From Sitta carolinensis (lineage: Eukaryota; Chordata; Aves; Passeriformes; Sittidae), in contig CM063287.1 in the NCBI GenBank assembly GCA_032173965.1, forward strand, positions 4,283,859 to 4,347,858: a DNA stretch of 64,000 bases, given 5' to 3'. Positions 23,642-36,025 of this stretch are shown here, piece after piece. The translations under genes were made by a program, and so were the position numbers. How positions within the stretch are numbered: position 1 is the stretch's first letter; every line of letters starts with the position of its first letter. The notes beneath the pieces were generated by a model. The model was not told where the DNA came from. It saw nothing but the letters and a program-made list of their open reading frames with translations, and did not search any database.

Positions 23642-26556
23642 CCCAAACAAACACATGCTTGCAACTGAAGGAAAAAACCAAGTTTGGAAACAATCTCATT
23701 TTGCTCATTAGAAGTTGAGTCCAAACTGCTTTGAAGTCTGAGCTCTACAATTTCAGGTTGGGAGGGGAAAGACTGAAAAGGGTTTGCTGTTTCATTTTTA
23801 TTTTTTAACCAGCGTCTTGAGCAACATTTACCAATTTTAAATGCAAATTATGCTGGTCTTAATTTTGCATTTTTATTCCAAAGGCTGATTGCCACATGCT
23901 ACAGTAATAAATAACACAGGAGATCTTAGGAGCTCAAGAAAGAGAGCAGATAAGACAGACGTACATTTCTAAGACTTAAATTAGATTCTGTTCACATTAT
24001 CACAGACACAAAAATTAAAATCCCCAAGAAGTTTTGAATACAGAAACTGGTAACTTATCACTTTTCATAGGAGCAGGAACTACTTCAAGGAAAAATTTTA
24101 CTCTTCCCTTAAAATTTCAACTCAGGCAAGCACAGCGGTATTTCAAACTTCACTAAACACTTCACATTCCCCAATTTTCTCACACTCATAAAATCAAGAG
24201 GCAAAATCTCTTTTGAAAGCCTACCACTTCTTCCTCTTGCCCATTAGAGCAAATCCCACACTTCAGCAGGAACCCAAGCTTCCAGAGCTTTTAAAAATTC
24301 TTTAAAAATTCCTCCCAGCAGAAGGAATTCAGGCTTCCAATTTATGCTTTAAGCATCTTTCTTTTAATATTAAAATATCAGAATTTCTCCTCCCTACTCC
24401 CACAGCTGAACAGACAGAGCCCTACCAAACTTTTCAGCACACTCCAGCTGGTTGGGAGTTTTTGGGGAGAGGACAGTGAAGCTGCCACAGGTTTCTGTCA
24501 TTCAGTTCTCACCTGGCCCAGCAGGCTCCTCTCCAAGGATACAAACCTGCCCTTCACAGTCACTCATTTTATTCCCTGCTCAGTCCCTTCCTTTGAAATA
24601 AATTTTAAAACGTGCAGGAACTGACCAAAAAAATTAGAAGCCAGAAGAATCAACTCTCAGCAGACCAAACCAGAGAAATCAGCTGCCCCAAAAAACCTGA
24701 GGGGTGGCTGTGAAGCTTGGATGTTGCTTTGACAGCACTGAAAAGCACAGATGGAAAGCTTGCCTTTAGATTCCCCCTCTGGGCTTGTCCCCAAAGCCTT
24801 TTAAAGCATCCTGTTGGTTTTACAAGGAGAAGACAAGATAATCACTCTGACAAATGGCAACATTTACATTTGGGACATTAATTCACTCCTGAGCACATCA
24901 CCTGTCTGCCACTTCACTCCCACACCAAGCCTGAGGCCCTAAAGAGCTGGGACTTAAGCCCAGCCTTGCTAAACCTTTGTATTCAGCTCCTGCCTCACCT
25001 CAGCAAAAGGCTTAGGGAGCAGTTTTCACCTTCTCCTCTGCCACATTTACCATATCAAACCCCTCAAGCATTCCCTGCTTGACTGTGTGCTGTATTCCTG
25101 ACCTAACTCATGCTGGAAAACCTTCCTGGAGTTCAGGAGGTGAATTCTCCCAGTAAGGCTCCTGTATTTGTTCCAGTGGAAAGCTCACACAAAGCAATTT
25201 AACCTGGATTTTCCTTCATAATATCCATGCAGCAGCTTATCATTTTCTTAGCTGCCTGCATGGGAGTCAGGCCCCATCCCTAAAAGCAAGGAGTTCTGGA
25301 AATCTGGACTTCGATGAAAATGCTGATATTTGCTTTATTCTCACTAACCAATATAATATAACTGCTGAGCACCTGAAGAGCTCAGAAACCAGAGAAAAGC
25401 ACCAAAGGAGTCCTCACCACAACCCCAGGGCAGCTTGGGGTTTATTTGGAATTTGTCAGTGAATCATTGAGTTTCCCAGAAGTTAAAACTTCTGTCCAAA
25501 AATACAAGAACAGGATTTGCAAAATGTCAAACTCATAAATCCTGAAAAGCTGCAATTTGTTTCTTCCCAGCCTTTGGGAATTAATGGGATTACTAAAAGC
25601 AACGTATCAGGAATGGGAAAAGATCAAGCCTTCACTAATTTATAGAGCAACTGATTGAGCAATACTGCTGCTCTACAGACTAAAACTAACATTTAACAGG
25701 CTGTTAAATAACTCTCATTTAAAAAATACCCCTCCACAGTGGTAACCTCTGAAAAATTTCAGATTAACCCAGCATGCAACTGCATCACCACCTACTGGGC
25801 AGCAACCCACAGGAGAAGAGGGCTGGAAAAATTGCAGGTGATTTTTAGTGAGGAAGACTCTGACAGTCCCTGAACCAATGGCTTCCAAAGTGTAATTTAT
25901 ATTAGTCCTGAGTGGGCAGGCAGTCCAAAAACACTGATATTTTGAGGTGAATGGCACCACAAAGGTTTGGTTCCCTCCCAGCTCCAAAGCTCCTCCCAGT
26001 AACAACTGCAATCATCCAACTGGGAAGATCTGGGCAGCACCTGAGGCTCAGCCTGCATTTAACACCCCTGGGGAAGCTACCACCCCTACCTCTGCAAATT
26101 GGCTTCCACAAAAAATCTACAGAATTCCAAACTGAACCAGGCCCAGCAGAGGAAGCAGAGTGACCTCAGGGAGGTGACCCAGGGCACTGTGTCACCCTCA
26201 GGTGCTGCAAGGACTGAAGGAGGAAGGCAGCCCATCTTCCTCACCCAGCTTTTCAGGGTGAGTTTTTCAAGTTTAGCTAATCCCAGGCTACAAAATGACA
26301 AGGAAATTCAAGAATTTATAGGTCACCTAAGGGAACTCCAGGGAATGTGCAGCCATCTCTCTGAGAAGAGATCTTTGAGCATTCAGCCCTGAATCAGTTG
26401 GTACTTAAGTGCTCAGTGGTCTCAGAGATGCCAAAATAAACATGATTCCACATCCTGGATCTTCAAGAGAAATTCCTGCCCAAACAGGATTTACTGAAAT
26501 GCAAAGCAGGATTTACTGAAACACTTGCTTCCTCTGTGATATCAACACCTGACCAG

Positions 26557-26578
26557 AAAAAAAAAAAAAAAAAAAAAA
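26557..26578. repeat. Poly-A tract (22 A)
   Basis: Uninterrupted adenine run shortly to the right of a roughly 17-bp direct duplication ('caggatttactgaaa' twice within 26486-26521). Confidence 0.9.
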
Positions 26579-27441
26579 TCCCCAAATTAAACAAGTGACA
26601 GGACAGATAAAAATGTTCCATTTCTTACCAACAGGTTGGGGAAGAGCCAAAAGATGCACAACCATTGTCATTTCACAGGTAAGATGCTGTAGCAGCAGCA
26701 TGCATGGGGTTTATTTCATTTTCCTTTCTTTTTTTTCTCCCTCTAAATGCAAACCCCACTGTCTGAGTAACACACAGAGAAATGTGAACTTGTGGTAACC
26801 CCAGCCATGGCTTCTTGCAGCCTTATATGAATTCCAGTCCCAATTAGGGGGAGGAGGAGAGTGTCTGTACCCCGGGGGAGGATTCATTACTGCAGGATAT
26901 TGTGATTAGCATCTGCAGAACTCACTTTGGGGGGGAAAAAAACCCAAATAAATCGGGTTTAACACAAATATGACTGAAAGTAAGCAAAGAAAGGAGCTGC
27001 TGTGGTGGGGTTTAAATGCTGTACCCCCAAGACTGCAGCCAGCTCCCAGGTGGGAACATAAGACAGGACTCACCAACACCAAAATCAGCTCCTCGAGAGG
27101 CAGAAGGGGAGCAGGGGGTACAGAAGGGCTGAAATAGGAGTGCAATTTGCACTCAGATCCAGCCAGGAAAAATAGCGTGGCTATAAATAGGAGTCTGCTG
27201 TATATTGCATGAACTGCACTGAGATCATGGAAGAAAGCAAAAGCTGTTGGTGGATCCTAAAACCATCTTGGGGAGAGAATTTGGGTGTGCAGTGCAAAGG
27301 GAAGAGAGGAGAGCACAAGGTGGAGACCATCCCTGCTGCCATCCTTGCTGTGCCTGTGCCTTCCTCACTCCCATCTTGGAGGAGACCCTATTAAATTCAT
27401 CAAAATAATTTTCCTGCAAAATTAGAAACCCTTTGGAAGGG

Positions 27442-27461
27442 AAAAAAAAAAAAAAAAAAAA
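27442..27461. repeat. Poly-A tract (20 A)
   Basis: Uninterrupted adenine run. Confidence 0.9.
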
Positions 27462-28419
27462 CAACAGAATAGAGAGTTCAGGAACAGAAGGGTTTCCAAA
27501 TGAGCTTCTCAGATTGCTGTGCACAGATATAGAACAAGGATTTAACCACCTGCTTCCACTGTGAGCCACAAAGGCACCTGGCAACGTCCAGATAGAAGAT
27601 TCACTCCATAACTTCACGTAAATACAGGGTGTAGTCCTTGGAACAACACATATTGCCTTAAAAATAAATGTATTGAATTTTCTCAGGAGCTACAGCACAT
27701 GGAAATGCGACAGGAATAGCTGAGAGCAGCTCACGGCACTACAAAACCCCTCATTTTTCCAGGCAAGGAAACAAAATTCCATTTGAAAGACATCATCAGA
27801 ATTATTTCTGATCTAATTTAAAGGATTACGTAAAAACCTAATAATCTCCAGTTGTAATTAGATAAATTGCATACTCAGATTGATGAAGCTTGTCATTTAC
27901 AGCAAGAACCCACATTTCTCTTATCTGTAACAAGAATGCTCCATTGGAACATTCTTCCACTGGGAAAGCTCCATCAGTCAAAGCTAAGGAGGCAATGGGA
28001 GGTGCTTTACTAATGCAGGGATACTTAAAGACTTTGAAATTAGCCTGAAAAGGTATTTTTTGCAAAGCAATGATTTATTGCCCTTACATTTAAAAAAACC
28101 TCATCCTTTTCCAGCCCCCACTTCCACCAGGCAGTGTTTGCCCATCTGGGCAGACAGGCTGAAAGCTGCAGGTTGGGATTACAGAAGAAAGTGCTGTAAT
28201 CTCCTGCATCAGCCTGTCCTGCAAAATTCACTCAGGGAACAACAAGGGAAGCCCTCCCACTGAGCTGCCTCCTGAACTCCGCCTCAAGTGCCAGATTCTC
28301 CCCCAGGCTGCATTCCCATCTCAGGAAGTGGAGAAAGAGGGAAAAGTGCATTAGTGCAGCCATGGATACCATTAAATGTTCATGTTCAACTAAAGCCATC
28401 GGGAGAAGCTGCATTGTTC

Positions 28420-28730
28420 CTTCCAGGACCTGAAGGAGCTACAAGAAAGATGGAGAGAGACAATCTCCAAGAGTGTGGAGTGCCAGGACACAGGGAATGG
28501 CTTCCACGGCCAGAGGGCAGGGCTGCATGGGATACTGGGCAGGAATTGTTCCCTGGCAGGGTGGGCAGCCCTGGCACAGGGTGCCCAGAGCAGCTGGGGC
28601 TGCCCCTGGATCCCTGGCAGTGCCCAAGGCCAGGCTGGACACTGGGGCTTGGAGCAGCCTGGCACAGTGGGAGGGGTCCCTGCCCATGGCAGGGGTGTGG
28701 AACAGATGAGCTCAGACTAAGTCCTCTGTG
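28420..28730 (+). mobile_element. CR1 LINE fragment, 3' end
   Basis: A sense CR1 tail from 'aggacctgaaggagctacaa' through 'acacagggaatggcttccac' and 'gggctgcccctggatccctg' to 'cctgcccatggcaggggtg', with a diverged last 50 bp. Its 3' end faces that of the antisense CR1 starting at 28801, only 70 bp away. Confidence 0.9.
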
Positions 28731-28800
28731 AGATCACCACAGACATTGGAAATGTTTACAAGCATCCTTCCTGTTGAAACTTCATACACCAACCCCAGGA

Positions 28801-29256
28801 TCACAAAATCTTTTAGGCTGGAAAAGCCCTGCCAGCCCCTGGAGCCCACCCTGTGCCCGTGCCACCTTGTGCCCAGCCCAGAGCACTGAGTGCCACCTCC
28901 AGCCCTTCCCTGCACACCTCCAGCCATGGGCACTGCAACCCTCCCTGGGCAGCCCCTGCCCAGGCCTGAGCACCCTTTCCAGGCACAAATTCCTCCTGCT
29001 GGCCAAGCTGAGCCTGCCCTGGCACAGCTTGAGGCCGTTTGCCCTTGTGCTGTCCCTGTGCCCTGGCAGCACAGCCCGACTCCCCCGGCTGTGCCCTCCT
29101 CTCAGGAGTTGTGCAGAGCCAGCAGGGCCCCCCTGAGCCTCCTCTGCTCCAGCCTGAGCCCCTGCCCAGCTCCCTCAGCCCCTGCTGGGGCTCCATTCCC
29201 TTGCCCAGCTCCGTGCCCTGCCCTGCACATGCTCCAGCCTCTCCAGGGCTCTCTGG
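28801..29256 (-). mobile_element. CR1 LINE fragment, young subfamily (long copy)
   Basis: An antisense copy of the young subfamily, about 456 bp. It begins at the 3' terminus ('tcacaaaatcttttaggctg') and runs past the breakpoints of the 3.6- and 11.8-kb copies to 'cctctccagggctctctggc'. It is almost the exact reverse complement of 32872-33325, differing by a few single-base changes and indels. Non-coding. Confidence 0.9.
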
Positions 29257-31418
29257 CTGGGAGGGAAGAAGGAGCAGGAAAGGAGCAAGGGAACATTCCC
29301 ATTCCTCTGGATGGTGAAGTATTTACTTTCATTAAAAACTCTTTAAGAGTCACAAAAGAAATACAGGTAATGGATAAAAAAGGCTGAAATGCAAAAGGAA
29401 GAATCACAGCAGGAATTCCAGCAGCACGGCTCCAGGTCGTGATGCGACGGTAGGAATGCTGGGGCACAGAATCCATCAGTGCCTAATGCCTTTAAGGACT
29501 GAGCAGAGAAATGTTTTCAAGGTGAAGGACGGCTGCTCCTATAAAGAGGGCGGAGGCTCTACAAAACCTTGGGCCCAGCAGCCTGGAGTTCCTTTTTTCT
29601 CCATGAATTTTTAATGTATTGCCATCAAAAACAATTGCACAGACCACGGAGTCACCTGCACTCCCACCTGCCCTGGAGCAGGGTTATCCTGCAGTTCTCC
29701 TGTCTGGATGACACATAACATCAACAGCTGCAAAATAAAACCTTTGGGAGCAAAGCAAAGCCTTGGAGAGCAGTAAGTGGGATGATTCACAGTAGGGGAA
29801 GAGCTCTGAAACGCTCCTGGGGCCAGCACTTATCCCAGCCCTACTCTTTAAACAACAACAGGAGCCCCCAGGCCTTCCCTCCTTCCCCAAAACCCATCAA
29901 TACCTTGTGAACAGTCGTGCAGCAAGAATGAAGAGCACTCATCACAGAATAACTCCATTTCAAGGTACACAAGATGTCATATTAAATCAATAATTTACAT
30001 ATACTCATTATTTGTATTAATGTAAAACATCTCAGAAAAAAAGCTCTACGTCCCTACTTGACAGTGAGTTCTGAAATACTGCAGCTATTCCTGCAATAAA
30101 CACTCAGGTTCTGTTCTCAAATTTAGTTGGCCTCTCCAAAACTTGCCAAATCTCCAGCTTTTCTCAGTTTATTTTATAAAATATTGATCATTGAATATGA
30201 TAAATTAACTTCAAGCCAGAAATTTATAAGAAGTGTGTGGCATGTAAGAATAAACTGCAGTTTTATTGGCTTTTCCTTTCCTTTAAGCTCATCCTTATTC
30301 TTATATATTCTCGAACCCTCAATATCACTAAAAATCATTGAGTTGTATTTCAAAGCATTTGTCTATTTAATGACACTTTGCTGTTAGTAATTGAGCAGAA
30401 GGGGGATAATTTTTTAAAGAAATGGCAGTAATTGCTCCAAAATCCACTTCTGGAGAGCAACAGATGTTATGGTGCTTCTTATAATACATATTTTTCAAGA
30501 AATACAGTTTTCCATGAATTTTATAGGACTAATTAGATCCAAAATACAGAATCTCATCCTCTTTTTTCCTAAACTTCTGTGAGGACACATGAACCCTGAT
30601 TTCTTGGCATTTGCAGCTGGGACATGAAACTAATATTGCTAACGAAGTTCTCATTCTACCAAACAAAAAGAACCCTCCAGTTCCCAAATTATTTTTGAGA
30701 GAGGGGTGAGGTCTGAGCACCACATGAAGAAGCTGCTCAAAGTGAGAAGGAGCGATCACATGGCAATAAAGATTATATATATATATAATATTATCATATT
30801 TTACAAAACATTTACTATTTCTGAAAGGTTTTGTATCTGATATTTTAACTCTAGAAACTCTACTTTAAAAACACTTGAGGACTCCAAGTCAGTTGATTCA
30901 GGTCAATACCAGAGATGGATTTCAAAGCATTAAATAAACCGTCTTTCAGTTCCCCTCAGACAAGAGTAAATACTCCAGCATTTATTACATATATTGGACA
31001 CTAAACACTGAATTTTCTTTCCATTTCTTATCTCAACACAGTCAACACATTCCAAAACATGGCATTAAAAGGATAACGGATTGCTGTGAACATGGGGTGA
31101 ACTCCACAGCTTTCCTGTCATTTCCAAAACAGATTATGAAACAAAATCATTCCAATTCCAGGCAATTCCTGTCGAGCTTCCAGCAGCAACATGCTGTGCA
31201 CCTCACATTCCTGGGGAGGAATAAAATGCATCCATGCAGCCCAGCCTGCTTTTGTGTTTATTCACAGGTTTAACTTCTCTTTCTCCCCCCATCCTCCATG
31301 ATTTACTTTTCTTCCCATTCTTTTCATATCCATTGCACTTTGTGTCATCCTGCTTTTGTTCAATCCAAACCCTTGCACTTGTCTTGGAGAAAATCTGAAG
31401 GACCAAATTCTCTCCACG
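29257..31418. other. Unassigned A+T-rich stretch
   Basis: No gene or transposon is recognised. It includes a short TA repeat at 30773-30790. Confidence 0.55.
30773..30790. repeat. (TA)n microsatellite
   Basis: Alternating T and A over about 16-18 bp in an A+T-rich context. Confidence 0.8.
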
Positions 31419-31472
31419 GAATCACAGATTGGGAAACACCTCTGAGATGATCGAGCCAAACTTTTCCTGAAG
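31419..31472 (-). mobile_element. Very short CR1 3'-end relic
   Basis: About 54 bp resemble an antisense CR1 terminus: 'ggaatcacagattgggaaac', 'ctctgagatgatcgagccaa', 'acttttcctga'. The match is short and diverged. Confidence 0.6.
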
Positions 31473-32282
31473 TTGCAGCTTCCGGGCAAAAAGGATTGGA
31501 GATCATAATTAACCCAAACTCAGGAGCTTCTGGGGAGCAGCACACTGAGGCCAGGGGACTCACAGGATCCACATCTATGCCTGGCAATGTCACCTCCACA
31601 CCAAAGTGACCTTCATTGATTTGCTGTTTCATACCCAATCTGAGCCGAGTTATGGAAACCCACTGAAGTGCATTAAAATGTCATGTTCCTAATGAAGCTG
31701 GTCTGGGAGACTGAGGAGCTGAGCTGGATGCTGCACAGAGCTGTTCCAGGAGCTCTGACTTATGAGACAGGCACAATAAGATTCCTACGCTCGCACTGCT
31801 GGAGGCCTCATCACTTTCTGACACGTTATATTTCAAAGTACTCTAATTTCCTCCAGTTATTCAGGGAGAAATGGTGCCACACTGCAGTGATTGCAGCCAG
31901 CCTTCCCTAAAGGATGCACTGAAGGGGAACACTGATCCCTCAAGTTTGCTTTCTGAGCGATGAATTTGCCAACTTTGACTTCCCTTTGTCGCTGTGGAAC
32001 AGCACAGGGAGAAATCATAGGTGGTGAGGGCACCTCCCCACACACCAGGTACTGCACATCCAACACAAAAATATCGGAGTTTTCCCTGCTCCTGGGGAGA
32101 AGCAGCTCTCTAAAGACCCACACAGACAAAGCCATGCTGGCACAACGGGGGGAAAATGCTTTTAAAGAGCATCTGAAGTGCCATCCTCTCCTCCTGTTGG
32201 AAAGGCACTGGATCCTGTTCAAGGAACACACGCGGTGTCTCAGATGATCTGACTCTTCACAAAGTTTGTGTGAAGTAGATGG
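31473..32282. other. Unassigned non-coding stretch
   Basis: No gene is recognised. A 155-aa frame on the minus strand (31857-32324) runs partly into the adjacent CR1 and has no recognisable domain, so it is not called. Confidence 0.5.
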
Positions 32283-32476
32283 ATGAAAAAAAATCCTCCT
32301 TGTGAGGGGGGGAGGCCCTGGCACAGAAGCTGTGGCTGCCCCTGGATCCCTGGCAGTGCCAAGGCCAGGCCGGACTCTGGGGCTTGGGGCAGCCTGGGAC
32401 AGTGGGAGGGGTCCCTGCCCATGGCAGGGGGTGGGACGGGACAGGCTTTAAGGTCCCTTTCAAACAAAGCCATCCC
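32283..32476 (+). mobile_element. CR1 LINE fragment, 3' end
   Basis: A sense CR1 tail with 'ttgtgaggggggg', 'aggccctggcacagaagctg', 'cccctggatccctggcagtg' and 'ggctttaaggtcccttt'. It has a small internal deletion relative to the other copies of its subfamily. Confidence 0.85.
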
Positions 32477-32871
32477 ATAGCCTCACCCACGATAATCTCC
32501 TTGCCTCCAGCACCAGGAAGAAGCTTTGGCCATGCTCTCACCTCAAGACTGGAAGAGCAGAATCCTGAAAAACAACAGGACAGCTCTAAAACTTCACCTC
32601 TTGCAAGATGCAACTTGCATTTGAATCAAGGTAATCAACTCCGGTCCTTCCTACTTCCAGTAGGTTCTCTGCTCCAGTCATGGGTAAAACAGAAACTCAT
32701 CACACAATTCAGGTGCACGTGCAAGTCCTAACTGGTTACAACCCAGAGTTCAGCAGCTCCTCCTTCTATACAAACCAATGCTCTTAATAAAACATTTCTG
32801 GAGGGAAGTGATTGCCCCCCTGCATTGGGCAATGGTGAGATCACATCCACGTCCTCTGTCCTGTCCTGTGC
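32477..32871. other. Spacer between two CR1 fragments
   Basis: Nothing recognisable is seen here. Confidence 0.55.
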
Positions 32872-33325
32872 AGAGAGCCCTGGAGGGGCTGGAGCGTGTG
32901 CAGGGCAGGGCACGGAGCTGGGCAAGGGAATGGAGCCCCAGCAGGGGCTGAGGGAGCTGGGCAGGGGCTCAGGCTGGAGCAGAGGAGGCTCAGGGGGCCC
33001 TGCTGGCTCTGCACAACTCCTGAGAGGAGGGCACAGCCGGGGGGGTCGGGCTGTGCTGCCAGGGCACAGGGACAGCACAAGGGCAAACGGCCTCAAGCTG
33101 TGCCAGGGCAGGCTCAGCTTGGCCAGCAGGAGGAATTTGTGCCTGGAAAGGGTGCTCAGGCCTGGGCAGGGGCTGCCCAGGGAGGGTTGCAGTGCCCATG
33201 GCTGGAGGTGTGCAGGGAAGGGCTGGAGGTGGCACTCAGTGCTCTGGGCTGGGCACAAGGTGGGCACGGGGCACAGGGTGGGCTCCAGGGGCTGGCAGGG
33301 CTTTTCCAACCTAAAAGAATCTGGC
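32872..33325 (+). mobile_element. CR1 LINE fragment, young subfamily (long copy)
   Basis: A sense copy of the young subfamily, about 454 bp, beginning 'agagagccctggaggggctg' and ending 'cttttccaacctaaaagaat'. It is the inverted partner of 28801-29256 and near-identical to 3570-3908 where they overlap. The 171-199 aa frames covering it on both strands reflect its stop-poor G+C-rich composition. Confidence 0.92.
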
Positions 33326-34175
33326 ATTCGAGTGCTATGAAAATATTTTTACTGGATTTCTCCAGAGTAATTACAAAATTACTCTTTGTTTTGTTGGGAA
33401 CACAAAAAAGTGTTTGTAAAGACACTTCCTTCAACTGTTAACACACAGAGAACAGTAGGATGCTCTAAATTTCTCAGACATATGACTATAAAGCAGAAGA
33501 TATTTAAAATAAAATATTAAAATAAATGAAAGCCTTTCTTATTTGGATAATCCATATGGATTCAGCAATCCTAAATCAGAAAACAACGTCACTCGACCAT
33601 CTAAAATAACAGGGACACAGCTTTCATTAGCTGGACTCACTGTCACCCTGTGCAGTTCATTAAGGATGCTGCTTTCTCTGTTCACACAGGAAACTGTTTA
33701 GAATCTGCTGGACCTGCTCAGGCTTCCCTTTCACTCGAGCTGGAAAGGAAAAAACCTCCAAATAATGAAAGCCAAACATCTGGCACATTCAGCAAACACT
33801 CGCATCCTAATGATGGGGGGAGAAGTCATCCCTCTCATCAGTTCATTTCATCCCAGTCGTGTGGGTGGGGTGCGGAGATGGGGAGCAAAGCAGCCTCTCT
33901 TCATCCCCCACCAGACTCTGGGATTGGGATCTAAAGGATGGATCTGCACTGCCACTGCTCACTGGGTTGACAGTCGCACAAGGAAAAGCACATTTTTCAG
34001 GGATTATATGTAATATTCATATATATATATTTATTTATAAGGTCTGAGAGAAAGAGCAAGGCCAGGAGCAAGGCACATTGAAGGCAGTCCTGAGCAGGGA
34101 CACTGAAGGCAAAAATAAATCCTACAAACCATGCACCCACAGAGAGCTGATCAGTTGCCTGGCATTGATGCTTAA
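33326..34175. other. Unassigned non-coding stretch
   Basis: No gene or transposon is recognised. It includes a short TA-rich run at about 34019-34040. Confidence 0.55.
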
Positions 34176-34580
34176 AGGGCTGAAGCTCCTCTGCTCTGGA
34201 GACAGAGAGAGTTGGGATTGTTCAACCTGGAGAAGAGAAGGCTGCACAGAGACCTCAGAGCCCCTTCCAGTGCCTGAAGGGATTCCAGGAGAGCTGGAGA
34301 GACTCGGGACAAGGGATGGAGGGACAGGACACAGGGAATGGCTTCCACTGCCAGAGGGCAGGGCTGGATGGGATATTGGGAAGTGATTCCTGTCTGCAAG
34401 GGTGGGCAGGCCTTGGCACATTGTGCCCAGAGCAGCTGGGGCTGCCCCTGCATCCCTGGCAGTGCCCAAGGTTGGACTTTGGGGCTTGGAGCAGCCTGGG
34501 ACAGTGGGAGGTGTCCCTGACATGGCAGGGGTGGCACTGGATGGGCAAAAGCCCCATCCAACCCAAACCATTCTGGGATC
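34176..34580 (+). mobile_element. CR1 LINE fragment
   Basis: A sense CR1 copy of about 400 bp reaching into the 3' part of ORF2 ('ttgttcaacctggagaagag', 'aaggctgcacagagacctca'). It then runs through the tail blocks to the terminus 'cccaaaccattctgggat'. It gives the most complete view here of the upstream sequence of the common subfamily. It is not coding. Confidence 0.92.
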
Positions 34581-35904
34581 CAATGAAGCCCCCTTTGGCT
34601 CTGCCGCAGGCGGTAAGGCCAAGCCAAGGCTCAAAACTCTCAGGGTTCCCCCATGGATATCAAAGAGCTGCCACACCCAACCCAGAGTGGAAAAGCCAGT
34701 TTCTCTCAACAAAACTTAGGAGACAGAGCAGGGTCTAACAGAGACAGCACTGGGCTGAAAAGGGTGCAGGCAGAGCTGCCAACAGGCTGGGATGAGGAGA
34801 AATCCCACTTCAAAGAGGGTGAGCATCCCTGACAGAGAGAATGGCTCTTGGAAAGGAAGGGAGAGGCCTTGGTGGGAGGAACAAGAAGCTCCATGTGTCC
34901 CTCAGCACACGGAGGAACAGCAGACACTGCTGACACCCACAATCCCTTGTTTGGAGCCATTGAGAGGGGCCATCTCCTAAAGCTTTCCATGAAAAGGCTA
35001 CGGGATAAGGATATGAGGTCTTTCTCCCACTTCCAGGAGAGGAAGAAGATCAATAAGGACAGGAACTGGGGAGGGAGAGGTTCACCTATCTCTGTTCACA
35101 GAGACATCTCCAAGCTATCCCTCATGGAATTCTTTGGTGCTGAGCTAAGTCCTTGTGAGTAGGGAAAGACATTCTCCCTTAAAGAGAGGCAACAGGTTCC
35201 ATCCACACAATGGTTTGTGCTGGGTTCTCAGCTGCCTGATGCTGATCCAAGGCCAAGATTGTGCTAAGCCTTGGATCGCTCCATCATCTTTCCCCTGGAA
35301 AGCTCTGAAAGCAGTGGTAGCAGCCTTCAGCTTTGTCTGGTGTGCAGCTTGTCAGCTGAGACAATTGAAACTGTGCTCTCCCAGGGCTCCTGAATTGCCC
35401 TGGTGTGGGCTCCACTCTCCAGCGGAGGCTGGGCAGTCAGGGTGATCGCAAGCTATTAAAGTGGAAGTTACAGGGCCAAAACTTCTTCTCCTGTTCCCTG
35501 CATTAAAGGAGAGCACTGCCTGTGGTGTGTTCAACATGCCAGTAAATCAGATCCACAAGGGAACAGAGGACAGGAGGCAAGGTTAAGAGAGAAGCACGTC
35601 CTCTCCACTTGTTTCCTGGCACACCTGGGACAAGCACAGTCTGCTTGAGACTTTTGGCTGCATTTCAAGCAGTTCATAGAGCACAAAGACTGCAAAAGGA
35701 ACACCAAGGCCCATCTTAGCTCTTTAGAAAACAAACTAGACACTGCATGGGTCTGAAGGGTCACGACAGCATGAATTAAACCAGGTTTTAGTGGTGCAGC
35801 AGAAGCAGAGAGGGCCATGCACATCCTGCTTCCACCAGCAGGGCACCAGGTGTCCAGCCAGCTCAAACTCCTCTAGATCCGCCAAAGTGAGGGCTGTCTA
35901 TCGA
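34581..35904. other. Unassigned stretch with a perfect short inverted repeat
   Basis: No gene is recognised. At 35244-35253 and 35268-35277 the sequences GATCCAAGGC and GCCTTGGATC form a perfect 10-bp inverted repeat with a 14-base loop. Confidence 0.55.
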
Positions 35905-36025
35905 AAAAATCATGAAGTGGTCTGGGTTGGGAGGGACATTAAAGATCATTCAGTCCCAAACCCTCTTCCACAGGCAGGGACACTTTGCTCCAGACCAGGC
36001 TGCTCCAAGCCTCATCCATCCTTGA
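35905..36025 (-). mobile_element. CR1 LINE fragment, 3' end
   Basis: An antisense CR1 terminus: 'catgaagtggtctgggttgg', 'gagggacattaaagatcatt', 'ccaggctgctccaagcctca'. It is truncated after about 120 bp. Confidence 0.85.

Larger units (their letters stand above)
20437..28419. other. Long unassigned stretch (8 kb) without recognised transposons
   Basis: This is the longest stretch in the window in which I see no CR1 or LTR sequence. It holds homopolymer runs (listed separately) and a small direct repeat near 26486-26521. A CTATAAATAG motif at 27181-27190 fits both a MEF2 site and a TATA box. None of the open frames looks like a conserved exon. The lack of insertions could reflect conserved regulatory content, or chance. 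Confidence 0.5.

Noticed and set aside
32728..33340. Long frames on both strands (199 and 171 aa)
   Set aside because: They are stop-poor translations of the young CR1 subfamily, repeated at 3.6 and 28.8 kb.
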